From the IMG/VR virus record IMGVR_UViG_3300031718_000013, positions 1 through 56,445 of that record: 56,445 nucleotides of DNA, one strand, 5' to 3'. Source of the DNA: a virus. The notes under the pieces are model-generated. The model was given only the letters and a program-made list of their open reading frames with translations. It did no database searches and was not told the DNA's origin. Made by a program: the position numbers and the translations under genes. Positions within the stretch are counted from its first letter, which is position 1. Each line of letters begins with the position of its first letter. Positions 1 through 5,433 of this stretch are shown piece after piece.

Positions 1-127
1 ATCCACGTGCCGAGCCGCACCAACAGACCGTCGATCGTCGATTTTGCCTTGACCGGCGCCGGCGCGATCAATTCCTCAAGAATGCCGAAATCCTTGCTGG
101 CGATCGCGCGCGCGATTGTTCTCTTTT
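1..127. repeat. Terminal direct repeat, left copy (circle junction)
   Basis: These 127 bases are identical to the last 127 bases of the window (56319-56445). The length equals a common maximum assembler k-mer, and a reading frame continues without a break across the join. I therefore read it as the overlap of a closed circular contig and not as a biological terminal repeat. Confidence 0.9.
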
Positions 128-140
128 CTGTTGCGTTCAT
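1..140 (-). CDS. Zinc-binding phage protein, N-terminal part (continues at window right end)
   Basis: This is the N-terminus of the gene whose remainder lies at 55844-56318. Joined across the circle it is 615 nt, 204 aa, starting at the ATG at 140 with MNATEKRTIARAIASKDFGI. The start overlaps the stop of the upstream 58-aa gene (ATGA), so translation is probably coupled. The full protein has several Cys/His clusters (CRVC, CLCISC, CACGHDGSC, CPCDHFHY), which suggests at least two zinc-binding sites. The function is unknown. It belongs to the leftward early/lysogeny operon. Confidence 0.8.
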   Translation of the reverse strand, partial: MNATEKRTIARAIASKDFGILEELIAPAPVKAKSTIDGLLVRLGTW

Positions 141-313
141 TTTCTCGCCCCGGTTAATTGTCTAACGAGCTTGCGACCGCAATTCTCCGCAGCTTGGATC
201 GTCCGATGATGATGGTCGCAGCCCCGGATTATGCGCGCAGTCTCGCTATCAAACGCATACGCGCGATGAATCCGGGGCTTGCCAGTGAATTGCCGTGTGA
301 TCGGAAGAATCAT
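137..313 (-). CDS. Small hypothetical protein (58 aa)
   Basis: A 58-codon frame beginning MILPITRQFTGKPRIH. Its ATG (313-311) overlaps the stop of the upstream gene as TAATG, and its stop overlaps the next ATG as ATGA. This double overlap is the main argument that it is real. It contains a HHH segment and two Cys (GCDHHHR, ENCGR), possibly a metal site. I do not recognise the family. Confidence 0.65.
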   Translation of the reverse strand: MILPITRQFTGKPRIHRAYAFDSETARIIRGCDHHHRTIQAAENCGRKLVRQLTGARK

Positions 314-552
314 TAAACAGCCCTGTAGCAGTCTCCGTGCTTGGTCAGACGGCCCACGCGCACCAGTCCGGACATGATCATTTCGAATTGATGCAGTGTT
401 ACCCCGTGCGCCATCGCGGCCGCGTACATAGGTCCACCAGGGACGCCAAAGCCCGTGTCCCCCTCGCGCACGGTATCGACGATCGCATTGGCCAGCATCG
501 CGACGGCCAGCATTTGCTTCGTTGTCGGATTCTTTCCCATTGGATGCGCCAT
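313..552 (-). CDS. Conserved phage hypothetical protein (79 aa)
   Basis: First gene of the leftward operon. The start ATG at 552 is preceded by a GAGG-type ribosome site. The C-terminal half (GGPMYAAAMAHGVTLHQFEM, then a Gly/Val segment) resembles small helical phage proteins of the type 'GPLYAALMG..sLd.F..li..L', but no function is known for them. Its position immediately downstream of the divergent control region suggests early or lysogenic expression. Confidence 0.75.
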   Translation of the reverse strand: MAHPMGKNPTTKQMLAVAMLANAIVDTVREGDTGFGVPGGPMYAAAMAHGVTLHQFEMIMSGLVRVGRLTKHGDCYRAV

Positions 553-599
553 GATTATTTCCTCACTCCCGCTTGGTGTTTAGTAGCTTGCGTAACCGA

Positions 600-644
600 T
601 AATTGTGAGTACCGTATTTCATCGGTGTATGTCAATACCCTCAC
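600..644. promoter_or_regulatory. Leftward promoter candidate with imperfect operator
   Basis: On the minus strand a perfect -35 TTGACA (635-630) lies about 80 bp upstream of the ATG at 552, followed by a weak -10 candidate of TACTCA type about 18 bp away. GTGAG (606-610) and CTCAC (640-644) form the outer arms of an imperfect inverted repeat spanning the promoter (GTGAG..GTATT against AATAC.CTCAC). This could be a repressor operator. No repressor gene is recognised nearby apart from the RHH protein at 686. Confidence 0.45.
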
Positions 645-649
645 GCCGT

Positions 650-679
650 TTGACTGACATTTATTTTGCGCGCTAAGAT
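650..679 (+). promoter_or_regulatory. Rightward sigma70-type promoter, probably leaderless
   Basis: -35 TTGACT (650-655), an 18-bp spacer and -10 TAAGAT (674-679). The ATG of the next gene starts at 686, six bases beyond the -10 box, exactly where transcription should begin. No Shine-Dalgarno sequence is possible, so the mRNA would be leaderless. Confidence 0.55.
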
Positions 680-685
680 GCTCGC

Positions 686-865
686 ATGAAAATCAAGATA
701 CCCGCTAAACCCGAGACTCAATCCCGCCTGGTATCCGTCCGCTTCACGCCGTCTGAATATGGCGAGCTGGCCCAGGCGGCCGCGGCTGTAGGCTTGGACG
801 TTGCCCCGTTTATCCGCGTCGTCGTGGCTAACGCCGTGCGGCTCGGTGTCGAGCTCGCAGACTGA
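686..865 (+). CDS. Ribbon-helix-helix DNA-binding protein (59 aa)
   Basis: A short basic N-terminus is followed by a strand of the form LVSVRFTPSEYGEL (residues 15-28) and two helices (about 26-35 and 40-54). This is the layout of Arc/MobC-type ribbon-helix-helix domains: the strand inserts into the DNA major groove and the helices dimerise. It is the first rightward gene, beside a divergent promoter pair with an inverted repeat, so it is the best candidate for the regulator of this switch region. That role is inferred. Its stop overlaps the next start (TGATG). Confidence 0.7.
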   Translation: MKIKIPAKPETQSRLVSVRFTPSEYGELAQAAAAVGLDVAPFIRVVVANAVRLGVELAD

Positions 866-1053
866 TGGGCCGTCGCAATTTCGGCAAGCGCTTCAATGAC
901 CCGCGCAGCAAGGGCGGCCGAACCCGGCGCCAAATACTCGCGGAAGCGATGCAGGGCAAACCCCTCGCTTCGCACCACAAAGATGCCCGCTGCCGGAATT
1001 GCGGGTTTGCGCTCGGCTCCCACGCTCAGGGCCGCGGTTGCCCGCCCTATTGA
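865..1053 (+). CDS. Small basic zinc-ribbon-like protein (62 aa)
   Basis: Starts at an ATG overlapping the upstream stop (TGATG), so it is probably translationally coupled to the RHH gene. The N-terminal half is basic (Lys/Arg/Gly rich). The C-terminal part has CRNCGF, then a His and a Cys (GSHAQGRGC), a possible C2HC zinc site. It may bind nucleic acid. Family not recognised. Confidence 0.6.
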   Translation: MGRRNFGKRFNDPRSKGGRTRRQILAEAMQGKPLASHHKDARCRNCGFALGSHAQGRGCPPY

Positions 1054-1155
1054 CCACCGCAAGATAATTCGGATACACCTAGCGCTAGGCATTCCGGTTG
1101 ACTGGATACCCGCGTGTCAGCTCGCGGTCTCCATTCGCATCATACCCGGAGAGCA

Positions 1156-1494
1156 TTAGGGGCCAGGGAGACTTGGCCCCGTCCCTTTTTTACCCGCCCC
1201 TGTTGACAGTCTCCCCGCCCCGGCGTACAAAGCGATCATGATGCGAATCTGGAGACGTTCACAGCTGACCCATTCCTGAGACCTGGGAGACCCGCCCGTA
1301 ACCCCTGCCTTGCGCTCTCCGTGCGCTCGCGACAACCCTTGCGGTCTATTCAACTCTGGAGAGTAGCTTCTCCAGCGCTTCGCAACCTCGCTGAGCGTCA
1401 TCAGCAGCCGCAACCGCTCCCGCCCCGCGTCACTTATCCAACCTCGGGCGGATTTGAGAGCGTCGTTGGTTTGGTCGTTGGCCCAAAATGACAT
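1156..1494 (-). CDS. Possible minus-strand protein (112 aa), weak
   Basis: An open frame starting MSFWANDQTNDALKSARGWI, with AAAGG 3-8 bases before the ATG (1494). The first 45 codons show G/C-rich third positions like the real genes. The C-terminal half is Gly/Ser/Arg rich and looks less coding, and the rightward promoter at 1203 and terminator at 1159 lie inside it. It may be a decayed gene or chance. Family not recognised. Confidence 0.3.
   Translation of the reverse strand: MSFWANDQTNDALKSARGWISDAGRERLRLLMTLSEVAKRWRSYSPELNRPQGLSRAHGERKAGVTGGSPRSQEWVSCERLQIRIMIALYAGAGRLSTGAGKKGTGPSLPGP
1159..1191 (+). terminator. Rho-independent terminator
   Basis: GGGGCCA (1159-1165) pairs with TGGCCCC (1174-1180) around an 8-nt loop. 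It is followed within five bases by a six-T run (1186-1191). It ends the short operon that begins at 686. Confidence 0.75.
1203..1231 (+). promoter_or_regulatory. Rightward promoter candidate without an obvious gene
   Basis: A perfect -35 TTGACA (1203-1208), a 17-bp spacer and TACAAA (1226-1231, 4 of 6 matches to TATAAT). Two ATGs follow at 1238 and 1241 but open only a 13-codon frame. It may drive an untranslated or leader RNA, or be left over from a lost gene. Confidence 0.4.
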
Positions 1495-1993
1495 GCCTTT
1501 CAGACGCGAAAGACAAGCAGGGGGGAGCGGAAGATCTGATCTGCTCGCATTATCTCGCCATGCCAAGGCGCCTCAACCTGATTGCTTCCCCCTCTCTCTC
1601 AATCAGAGCTGGAGTCCGCACCGTGCACGTTCACTCGCACGTGCACTTCGATGTTGCCCAGCATCCAAGGCGAGTGAGACTGCCTACCGAATGGTAGGTT
1701 GATAAACGCTGTTACCGTGCTCAGAGCTCGCCAGGACGCTCCGAGCGGCGCCGGGATAACCGAGCACCCGTGCCCTCGCACGCGCGGCGCGATGCGCTGT
1801 GCATGTTCTCTCTCACACGTCGAGCAAAAAAAATTCTGGGAATGAACAGTGAGAAGGAAAACCCGACATGTTGAAGCGTGTTCGCGATCGAGGATCTGGA
1901 TCCGGAAGTAGAGGCTGAGATGGTGCATGATCCAGAGAGGGTAGTCGGGGCGGAAAAATTGGAGTAGAAATTCTGTGCAAGCCAATCCATTCG
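1495..1993. other. Gene-poor, degenerate stretch
   Basis: About 500 bases with no convincing gene on either strand. Third-position bias is absent and the short open frames have atypical composition. A 29-codon frame at 1878-1967 (GTG start) reads like an acidic protein C-terminus (PEVEAEMVHDPERVVGAEKL) and may be the tail of a deleted gene. The stretch lies directly before the QueC remnant, which fits a recombination scar. Confidence 0.5.
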
Positions 1994-2458
1994 TTCAATC
2001 CGCTACCAGGTCCGGCGAACTATTTTCCGGCTCGCAATACGATTTTCCTGAGTTTTGCCTACCAACTAGCTGAACAACGTGACGCTGCGGTGATTGTGAT
2101 CGGCGCAAACAAGGATGACTATGACGATTATCCTGACTGCCGACCGGAATACATCAAGGCCATTCAGAATGTCTTCAGGATCGCTTGTCGCCGAAATATT
2201 AGCGTATGGGCACCGTTAATTGGCATGACCAAAGCAGAAGTCGTAGCCGAAGCTGTCAAACTTAGAGTGCCTCTCGAAAAGACAATCAGTTGCTACAAGC
2301 CGCGCGACCGAACGCCATGCGGCACCTGCAACGCCTGTTTACTCCGCAAACGGGCCTACGAAGCAAATGGACTGGAGTTCAAACTGGAACGGTTGGAAGT
2401 CGATTTCGGGGAGTCAAAACCGTGGGAGAAGTTGACGGAGCGAACGGAAAGGGCGTAA
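1994..2458 (+). pseudogene. queC: QueC (7-cyano-7-deazaguanine synthase) C-terminal remnant
   Basis: From 1994 the frame reads like the second half of QueC: PARNTIFLSFA, VIGANKDDYDDYPDCRPEY, GMTKAEVV, then a four-Cys zinc site (SCYKPRDRTPCGTCNAC). QueC makes preQ0, the precursor of queuosine and of 7-deazaguanine DNA modifications in phages. The N-terminal ATP PP-loop (SGGxDS) and roughly half of the usual ~220 aa are absent, and the frame upstream of 1994 has no homology and a stop at 1928. A GTG at 2090 could start a 122-aa protein, but without the PP-loop it should not be an active synthase. No QueD, QueE, FolE or DpdA was seen. Base composition is more AT-rich than its neighbours, suggesting transfer. 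Confidence 0.8.
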
Positions 2459-2471
2459 GACAAGTTCACCG

Positions 2472-2549
2472 ATGGTGATGCCGGCAAACTACACGGTGAT
2501 TCGCTTTACGTGGGTGCTCGGGACGGGGCGGCCGGTGCTGAAATACTGA
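2472..2549 (+). CDS. Possible 25-aa peptide before methyltransferase fragment
   Basis: A short frame, MVMPANYTVIRFTWVLGTGR and five more residues, whose stop lies one base before the ATG at 2551. The spacing suggests coupling to the old methyltransferase start. No recognised family; it could be chance. Confidence 0.3.
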   Translation: MVMPANYTVIRFTWVLGTGRPVLKY

Positions 2550-2550
2550 G

Positions 2551-2628
2551 ATGATCCTGAGAGGCGATGCGAGGTCGATACCGCTGGCCGATGGCTGCGT
2601 GCAGACCTGCGTGACGAGTCCGCCGTAT
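2551..2628 (+). pseudogene. Original 5' end of DNA methyltransferase gene, cut off by insertion
   Basis: 26 codons read MILRGDARSIPLADGCVQTC then VTSPPY: the start of an amino-methyltransferase up to catalytic motif IV (SPPY). Directly after TAT the similarity ends (Leu-Glu-Asp-Asp...). The rest of the enzyme resumes only at 3268, after the homing endonuclease and a second, recoded copy of this 5' segment. The frame stays open to 3192, but beyond 2628 that reading is antisense to the endonuclease and has no methyltransferase character. Confidence 0.75.
2614..2628 (+). repeat. Direct repeat flanking the homing endonuclease, left copy
   Basis: ACGAGTCCGCCGTAT matches 14 of 15 bases of 3252-3266. 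Both encode Thr-Ser-Pro-Pro-Tyr of methyltransferase motif IV and mark the edges of the inserted segment. Confidence 0.75.
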
Positions 2629-2664
2629 CTCGAAGATGACGCTATTACACGTAGGGTGGCAGAG

Positions 2665-3150
2665 CTAAATTCCGACGTGATTCAGCGACTTTGCCTGCTG
2701 GTATCGAGCTTCCATGCGATTGCTCAGGTCGAGCGAACGCACAGATGCGCCGACATGACCGCGGCCTTTGGCGATGCGTTGTTTGGCGGATGTGGTCTTG
2801 AGCGCGCGCAAGGCGATGCAGTTGATGGCTTGGCTGCGCTTGATTCGCAGGAAGGGAATAAGCGCGCGAAGAACCGTGACCGCGCGCTTGTCGGTGACTC
2901 CCCACGTCCACAGTTCGCGACCATTGGGCGCGCTCGGCTTCGCTTTGCCCAGCTTGCCGCCGAATACTTCTACAAACAGGTCGAGCGCTTGCGGAGTTAC
3001 CTGCCGAATGTGGACGCGCTCGCTGTAGGTTGCCTGCGTCGAATTTTTGAGAACGCGCACGGCGTAAGTATTTTTCTTGATTCCGATGGTGCCGTCCGAG
3101 TCGAGGACGCCAGCCAGATACGCAAGGTCGATTTTCTTCATGTCGCGCAT
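2665..3150 (-). CDS. LAGLIDADG homing endonuclease (161 aa)
   Basis: The motif LAGVLDSDGTIGI (about residues 12-24) is a LAGLIDADG helix with catalytic acidic residue, followed by alternating strands and helices and a Phe-Gly-Gly-Lys-Leu turn (EVFGGKLGKAK) common in this family. A single motif means it should act as a homodimer that cuts DNA leaving 4-nt 3' overhangs. I chose the ATG at 3150; an ATG at 3141 is equally close to the domain and the frame is open to 3222. Neither start has a good ribosome site. The gene is antisense to the methyltransferase it interrupts, so it cannot be an intein. Only about 35 and 40-100 bases lie outside the gene, too few for a group I intron core. Confidence 0.8.
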   Translation of the reverse strand: MRDMKKIDLAYLAGVLDSDGTIGIKKNTYAVRVLKNSTQATYSERVHIRQVTPQALDLFVEVFGGKLGKAKPSAPNGRELWTWGVTDKRAVTVLRALIPFLRIKRSQAINCIALRALKTTSAKQRIAKGRGHVGASVRSLDLSNRMEARYQQAKSLNHVGI

Positions 3151-3188
3151 ACTACCAGATGGGGGCGACGTGATAAAGGGGGTGAAGG

Positions 3189-4467
3189 ATGATAATTCGA
3201 GCAGATGCGCGAAACATCCCATTGGCGGACTCGTCGGTTCAAACCGTAGTAACGAGTCCGCCTTATTGACTGGGGCCTGCGCGACTACGGACTATCGCCC
3301 TTGATTTGGGGCGGGAGCATCGGTTGCGCGCACGAATGGAACGAATCGGTCTCGCGCGAAGGATTCATTTCGAAAACGCGCTGGCAGCATACGACGAACG
3401 GGCGCGGGGAGGCTCAGCCGGACGAAAAGCGGTTGCGGACGTCGACCACACGCGAGATGAGGCCCGAGGCTTGGGGCCAGGTCAGTCAGGGATCAGTCTG
3501 CGGTGACTGCGGGGCGTGGCGCGGGAACTTCGGTCTTGAACCAACACCGGAACTGTACGTTCAGCACGCGGTCGAGATTTTCAGGGAAGTGCGGCGGGTG
3601 CTGCTGAATGACGGGACGGTGTGGCTGAATCTGGGGGATTCCTACAGCGGCGGAAACAAGGGGAACTCGGGACCGCTGAGACCGGGCGATAAGCAGGCGA
3701 CCAATTCCGGCTCGCACGATACCCGCCGGCGCGACAGCGGGAATCTGACGCCGGCGCGCAATGGCGGCTCGGGCCTTGAGTCGAAGCAGCTAGTTGGACT
3801 GCCGTGGCGGGTGGCGTTCGCGCTTCAAGCCGATGGTTGGTATTTGCGGTCGGACATCATCTATTCGAAACCGAACCCGATGCCCGAGTCAGTTCAAGAT
3901 CGGCCTACTCGATCCCATGAATACCTCTTTCTGCTTTCCAAGAACCCGCGCTACTACTACGACGCGCGCGCCATCATGGAACCGGCCAGCGAGAGTACGC
4001 ACGCGAGAATCGCGCAACCGAGGATTCTTTCGCAGATGGGTGGCGATAAAGACTATGGCCAGGAATCAAATCGGTCGTGTCGAAAGGCGCTAACGAACCT
4101 CGCCTTGCGGGCGCGCGGCGTTACACCCAAAGCCGAACTGGGAACCATCGGGGTCGTGAGGAACAATCCAGACTTTCAGAAAGCGACCGCCGACATAGTG
4201 CTCGAGCGCAACAAGCGATCAGTCTGGACGATAAACGGCCAGCCAACGCCCGAAGCCCACTTCGCCGTATTTCCCGAGAAGCTGGTCGAGCCTTGTGTGC
4301 TTGCTGGCTCGCGCGCGGGCGACCTTGTTCTGGATCCGTTTCTTGGCTCGGGAACGACAGGTCGCGTGGCAGAGAGATTGGGCCGACGCTGGATCGGACT
4401 CGAGCTTTCGGCGCCCTACATCGAAATCGCGCGCAATCGAACCGCGCAACAGGGACTCGGACTCTGA
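3189..4467 (+). CDS. DNA amino-methyltransferase, recoded start, needs +1 frameshift at 3267
   Basis: The ATG at 3189 follows a strong AGGGGGT ribosome site and reads [20 protein letters not shown] then VTSPPY (3189-3266), a second version of the 5' end at 2551. The next codon is TGA (3267-3269). Skipping the T gives Asp-Trp and then [14 protein letters not shown], continuing in the frame that ends at 4467. The body contains CxxC (CGDCGAW), [14 protein letters not shown], a [20 protein letters not shown] segment and the SAM-binding motif [17 protein letters not shown] (about 4333-4383). Motif IV before motif I is the beta-group order, so it should methylate adenine-N6 or cytosine-N4. Without frameshifting, translation from TTG 3301 would give 388 aa lacking SPPY, probably inactive. 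No partner restriction gene was seen; protection of phage DNA from host restriction is a likely role. Confidence 0.75.
3224..3262 (+). repeat. 11-bp inverted repeat / hairpin at insertion edge
   Basis: GGCGGACTCGT (3224-3234) is perfectly complementary to ACGAGTCCGCC (3252-3262). The 17-nt loop contains a second small hairpin, CGGT-TCAA-ACCG (3235-3246). It lies inside the recoded methyltransferase 5' copy and ends just before the TAT-TGA-C shift site. It could slow ribosomes or be an end of the mobile segment. Confidence 0.65.
3252..3266 (+). repeat. Direct repeat flanking the homing endonuclease, right copy
   Basis: ACGAGTCCGCCTTAT, one base different from 2614-2628. It also forms the right arm of the 11-bp hairpin. 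Confidence 0.75.
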
Positions 4468-4468
4468 G

Positions 4469-5134
4469 ATGGCCAAGCTACGCAAGCGCCCACGGAGCCG
4501 GAAGCAGCGGATGCGAGACGCGCAGCCGTACCGGCGCCGGACCGATCGAGCGCCCAGGTGCGGAAGGTGCGGACGGTGCCACAAGCGATTCACCGAGGCT
4601 CAGTGCTTTCGCCGGCCAAAGAGACGCAAGCGCGGTCCAAGCCCGCGGGTGCGGAGAGTGAACGAGCTCGGCCAGAAGGTCTACGCGCCTTACGGGTATC
4701 TGACGACGATCCAGCGATTCGGCCACCTGCTGACCTGGAGCGAGATGACGGGGAAGGAGCAGTACGTGACGTCGCTCCGGATCAAGGGTGCGTACAATCG
4801 GAACAAGTATTGGCGCGATCTCGGGTATCCGAACCTGGTGAACGCGCGCGCGGCGCTGGTGAAATACCGGGAAGAGCGGCTGCGAGAGGGATTACTGCCG
4901 GCTGAGAAGGCCCGACGTCTTGAGCGGGTAGTCAGCCACGAGGCCGAGCCACGGAGCGCGGACGAGACTCGCGCGGCCCAGATTTACGAAGAGGGGAGGC
5001 TTGAGCGGGCGCGAGTCAGGGACGGGAGCCGGCCGCTTTTGGGCGGATTGCTTGTGGCGGGGAATTACGACCCCGAATATCTGATGCGGCGGGAAATGAG
5101 AATTCTGGACGTAATGAGCAGGTGCGCGCAATGA
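4469..5134 (+). CDS. Basic zinc-ribbon DNA-binding protein (221 aa)
   Basis: The ATG at 4469 lies one base after the methyltransferase stop. The first 75 residues are very Arg/Lys rich and hold a Cys cluster, RCGRCGRCHKRFTEAQCF, that looks like a zinc knuckle. The middle has YGYLTTIQRFGHLLTWSEMT and aromatic/Arg-rich helices, and the C-terminus is acidic/Arg helical. It probably binds nucleic acid. I do not recognise the family. It overlaps the next gene by 4 nt. Confidence 0.65.
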   Translation: MAKLRKRPRSRKQRMRDAQPYRRRTDRAPRCGRCGRCHKRFTEAQCFRRPKRRKRGPSPRVRRVNELGQKVYAPYGYLTTIQRFGHLLTWSEMTGKEQYVTSLRIKGAYNRNKYWRDLGYPNLVNARAALVKYREERLREGLLPAEKARRLERVVSHEAEPRSADETRAAQIYEEGRLERARVRDGSRPLLGGLLVAGNYDPEYLMRREMRILDVMSRCAQ

Positions 5135-5388
5135 AGTGGATCGTCGTTGAGCCGATTATTACCCCTACCAAAACCAAGGCGTTCCGTGTGCTGACCAAGG
5201 AAGGTGCCCCGCTCGGATATATCCGTTTCTTTCCCCGCTGGCGTAAATTCTCGTTCTACCCCGACCCCTATACGCTTTACGAAACCGACTGCCTGCGAGA
5301 TATTGCCAATTTTTGCGAAGCGGAGACTCGGGCTTGGCGCGAGGGAATTAAATCGCGTAATAATTCCGATCTGAATATTCAGAATTAA
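5131..5388 (+). CDS. Conserved phage hypothetical protein, MKWIV family (85 aa)
   Basis: The start ATG overlaps the upstream stop (ATGA). The protein begins MKWIVVEPI and has the pattern KTKAFRVLTKEGAPLGYIRF, then W-R-K-F-SFYP and CLRDIANFC. This small beta-rich protein recurs in tailed phages with unknown function. The 3' end contains a nested inverted repeat (5343-5393). Confidence 0.75.
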   Translation: MKWIVVEPIITPTKTKAFRVLTKEGAPLGYIRFFPRWRKFSFYPDPYTLYETDCLRDIANFCEAETRAWREGIKSRNNSDLNIQN

Positions 5389-5393
5389 TTCCC
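5343..5393. repeat. Nested AT-rich inverted repeats
   Basis: GGGAATTAA (5343-5351) and TTAATTCCC (5385-5393) are exact inverted repeats. Between them is the perfect 12-bp palindrome CTGAATATTCAG (5371-5382). They span the end of the MKWIV-family gene and stop five bases before the next promoter, so they may be a regulator site or a weak terminator. Confidence 0.5.
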
Positions 5394-5397
5394 CTGT

Positions 5398-5428
5398 TTG
5401 CTATCTCGCGCGCGATGTGAAATAAAAT
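5398..5428 (+). promoter_or_regulatory. Promoter candidate, leaderless
   Basis: TTGCTA (5398-5403), a 19-bp spacer and TAAAAT (5423-5428). The ATG at 5434 starts five bases after the -10 box, so the transcript would have no leader. Confidence 0.4.
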
Positions 5429-5433
5429 CGCGC

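Noticed and set aside
1599-1985. Minus-strand frames of 61-128 codons in the gene-poor region
   Set aside because: Composition is unlike the other proteins, no start signal and no third-position bias.
2629-3188. Group I intron or intein interrupting the methyltransferase
   Set aside because: The endonuclease is antisense, so it cannot be an intein. Too little sequence lies outside its gene for an intron core. A second complete 5' segment would not be needed if splicing occurred.
2629-3192. The continuous plus-strand frame from 2551 to 3192 as one 213-aa protein
   Set aside because: Beyond 2628 it is the antisense of the LAGLIDADG gene and has no methyltransferase or other recognisable pattern.
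3224-3262. tRNA-like T-arm (GGTTCAAACC) suggesting a tRNA
   Set aside because: The surrounding 11-bp stem and loop sizes do not fit a cloverleaf, and the same bases encode the recoded methyltransferase start.
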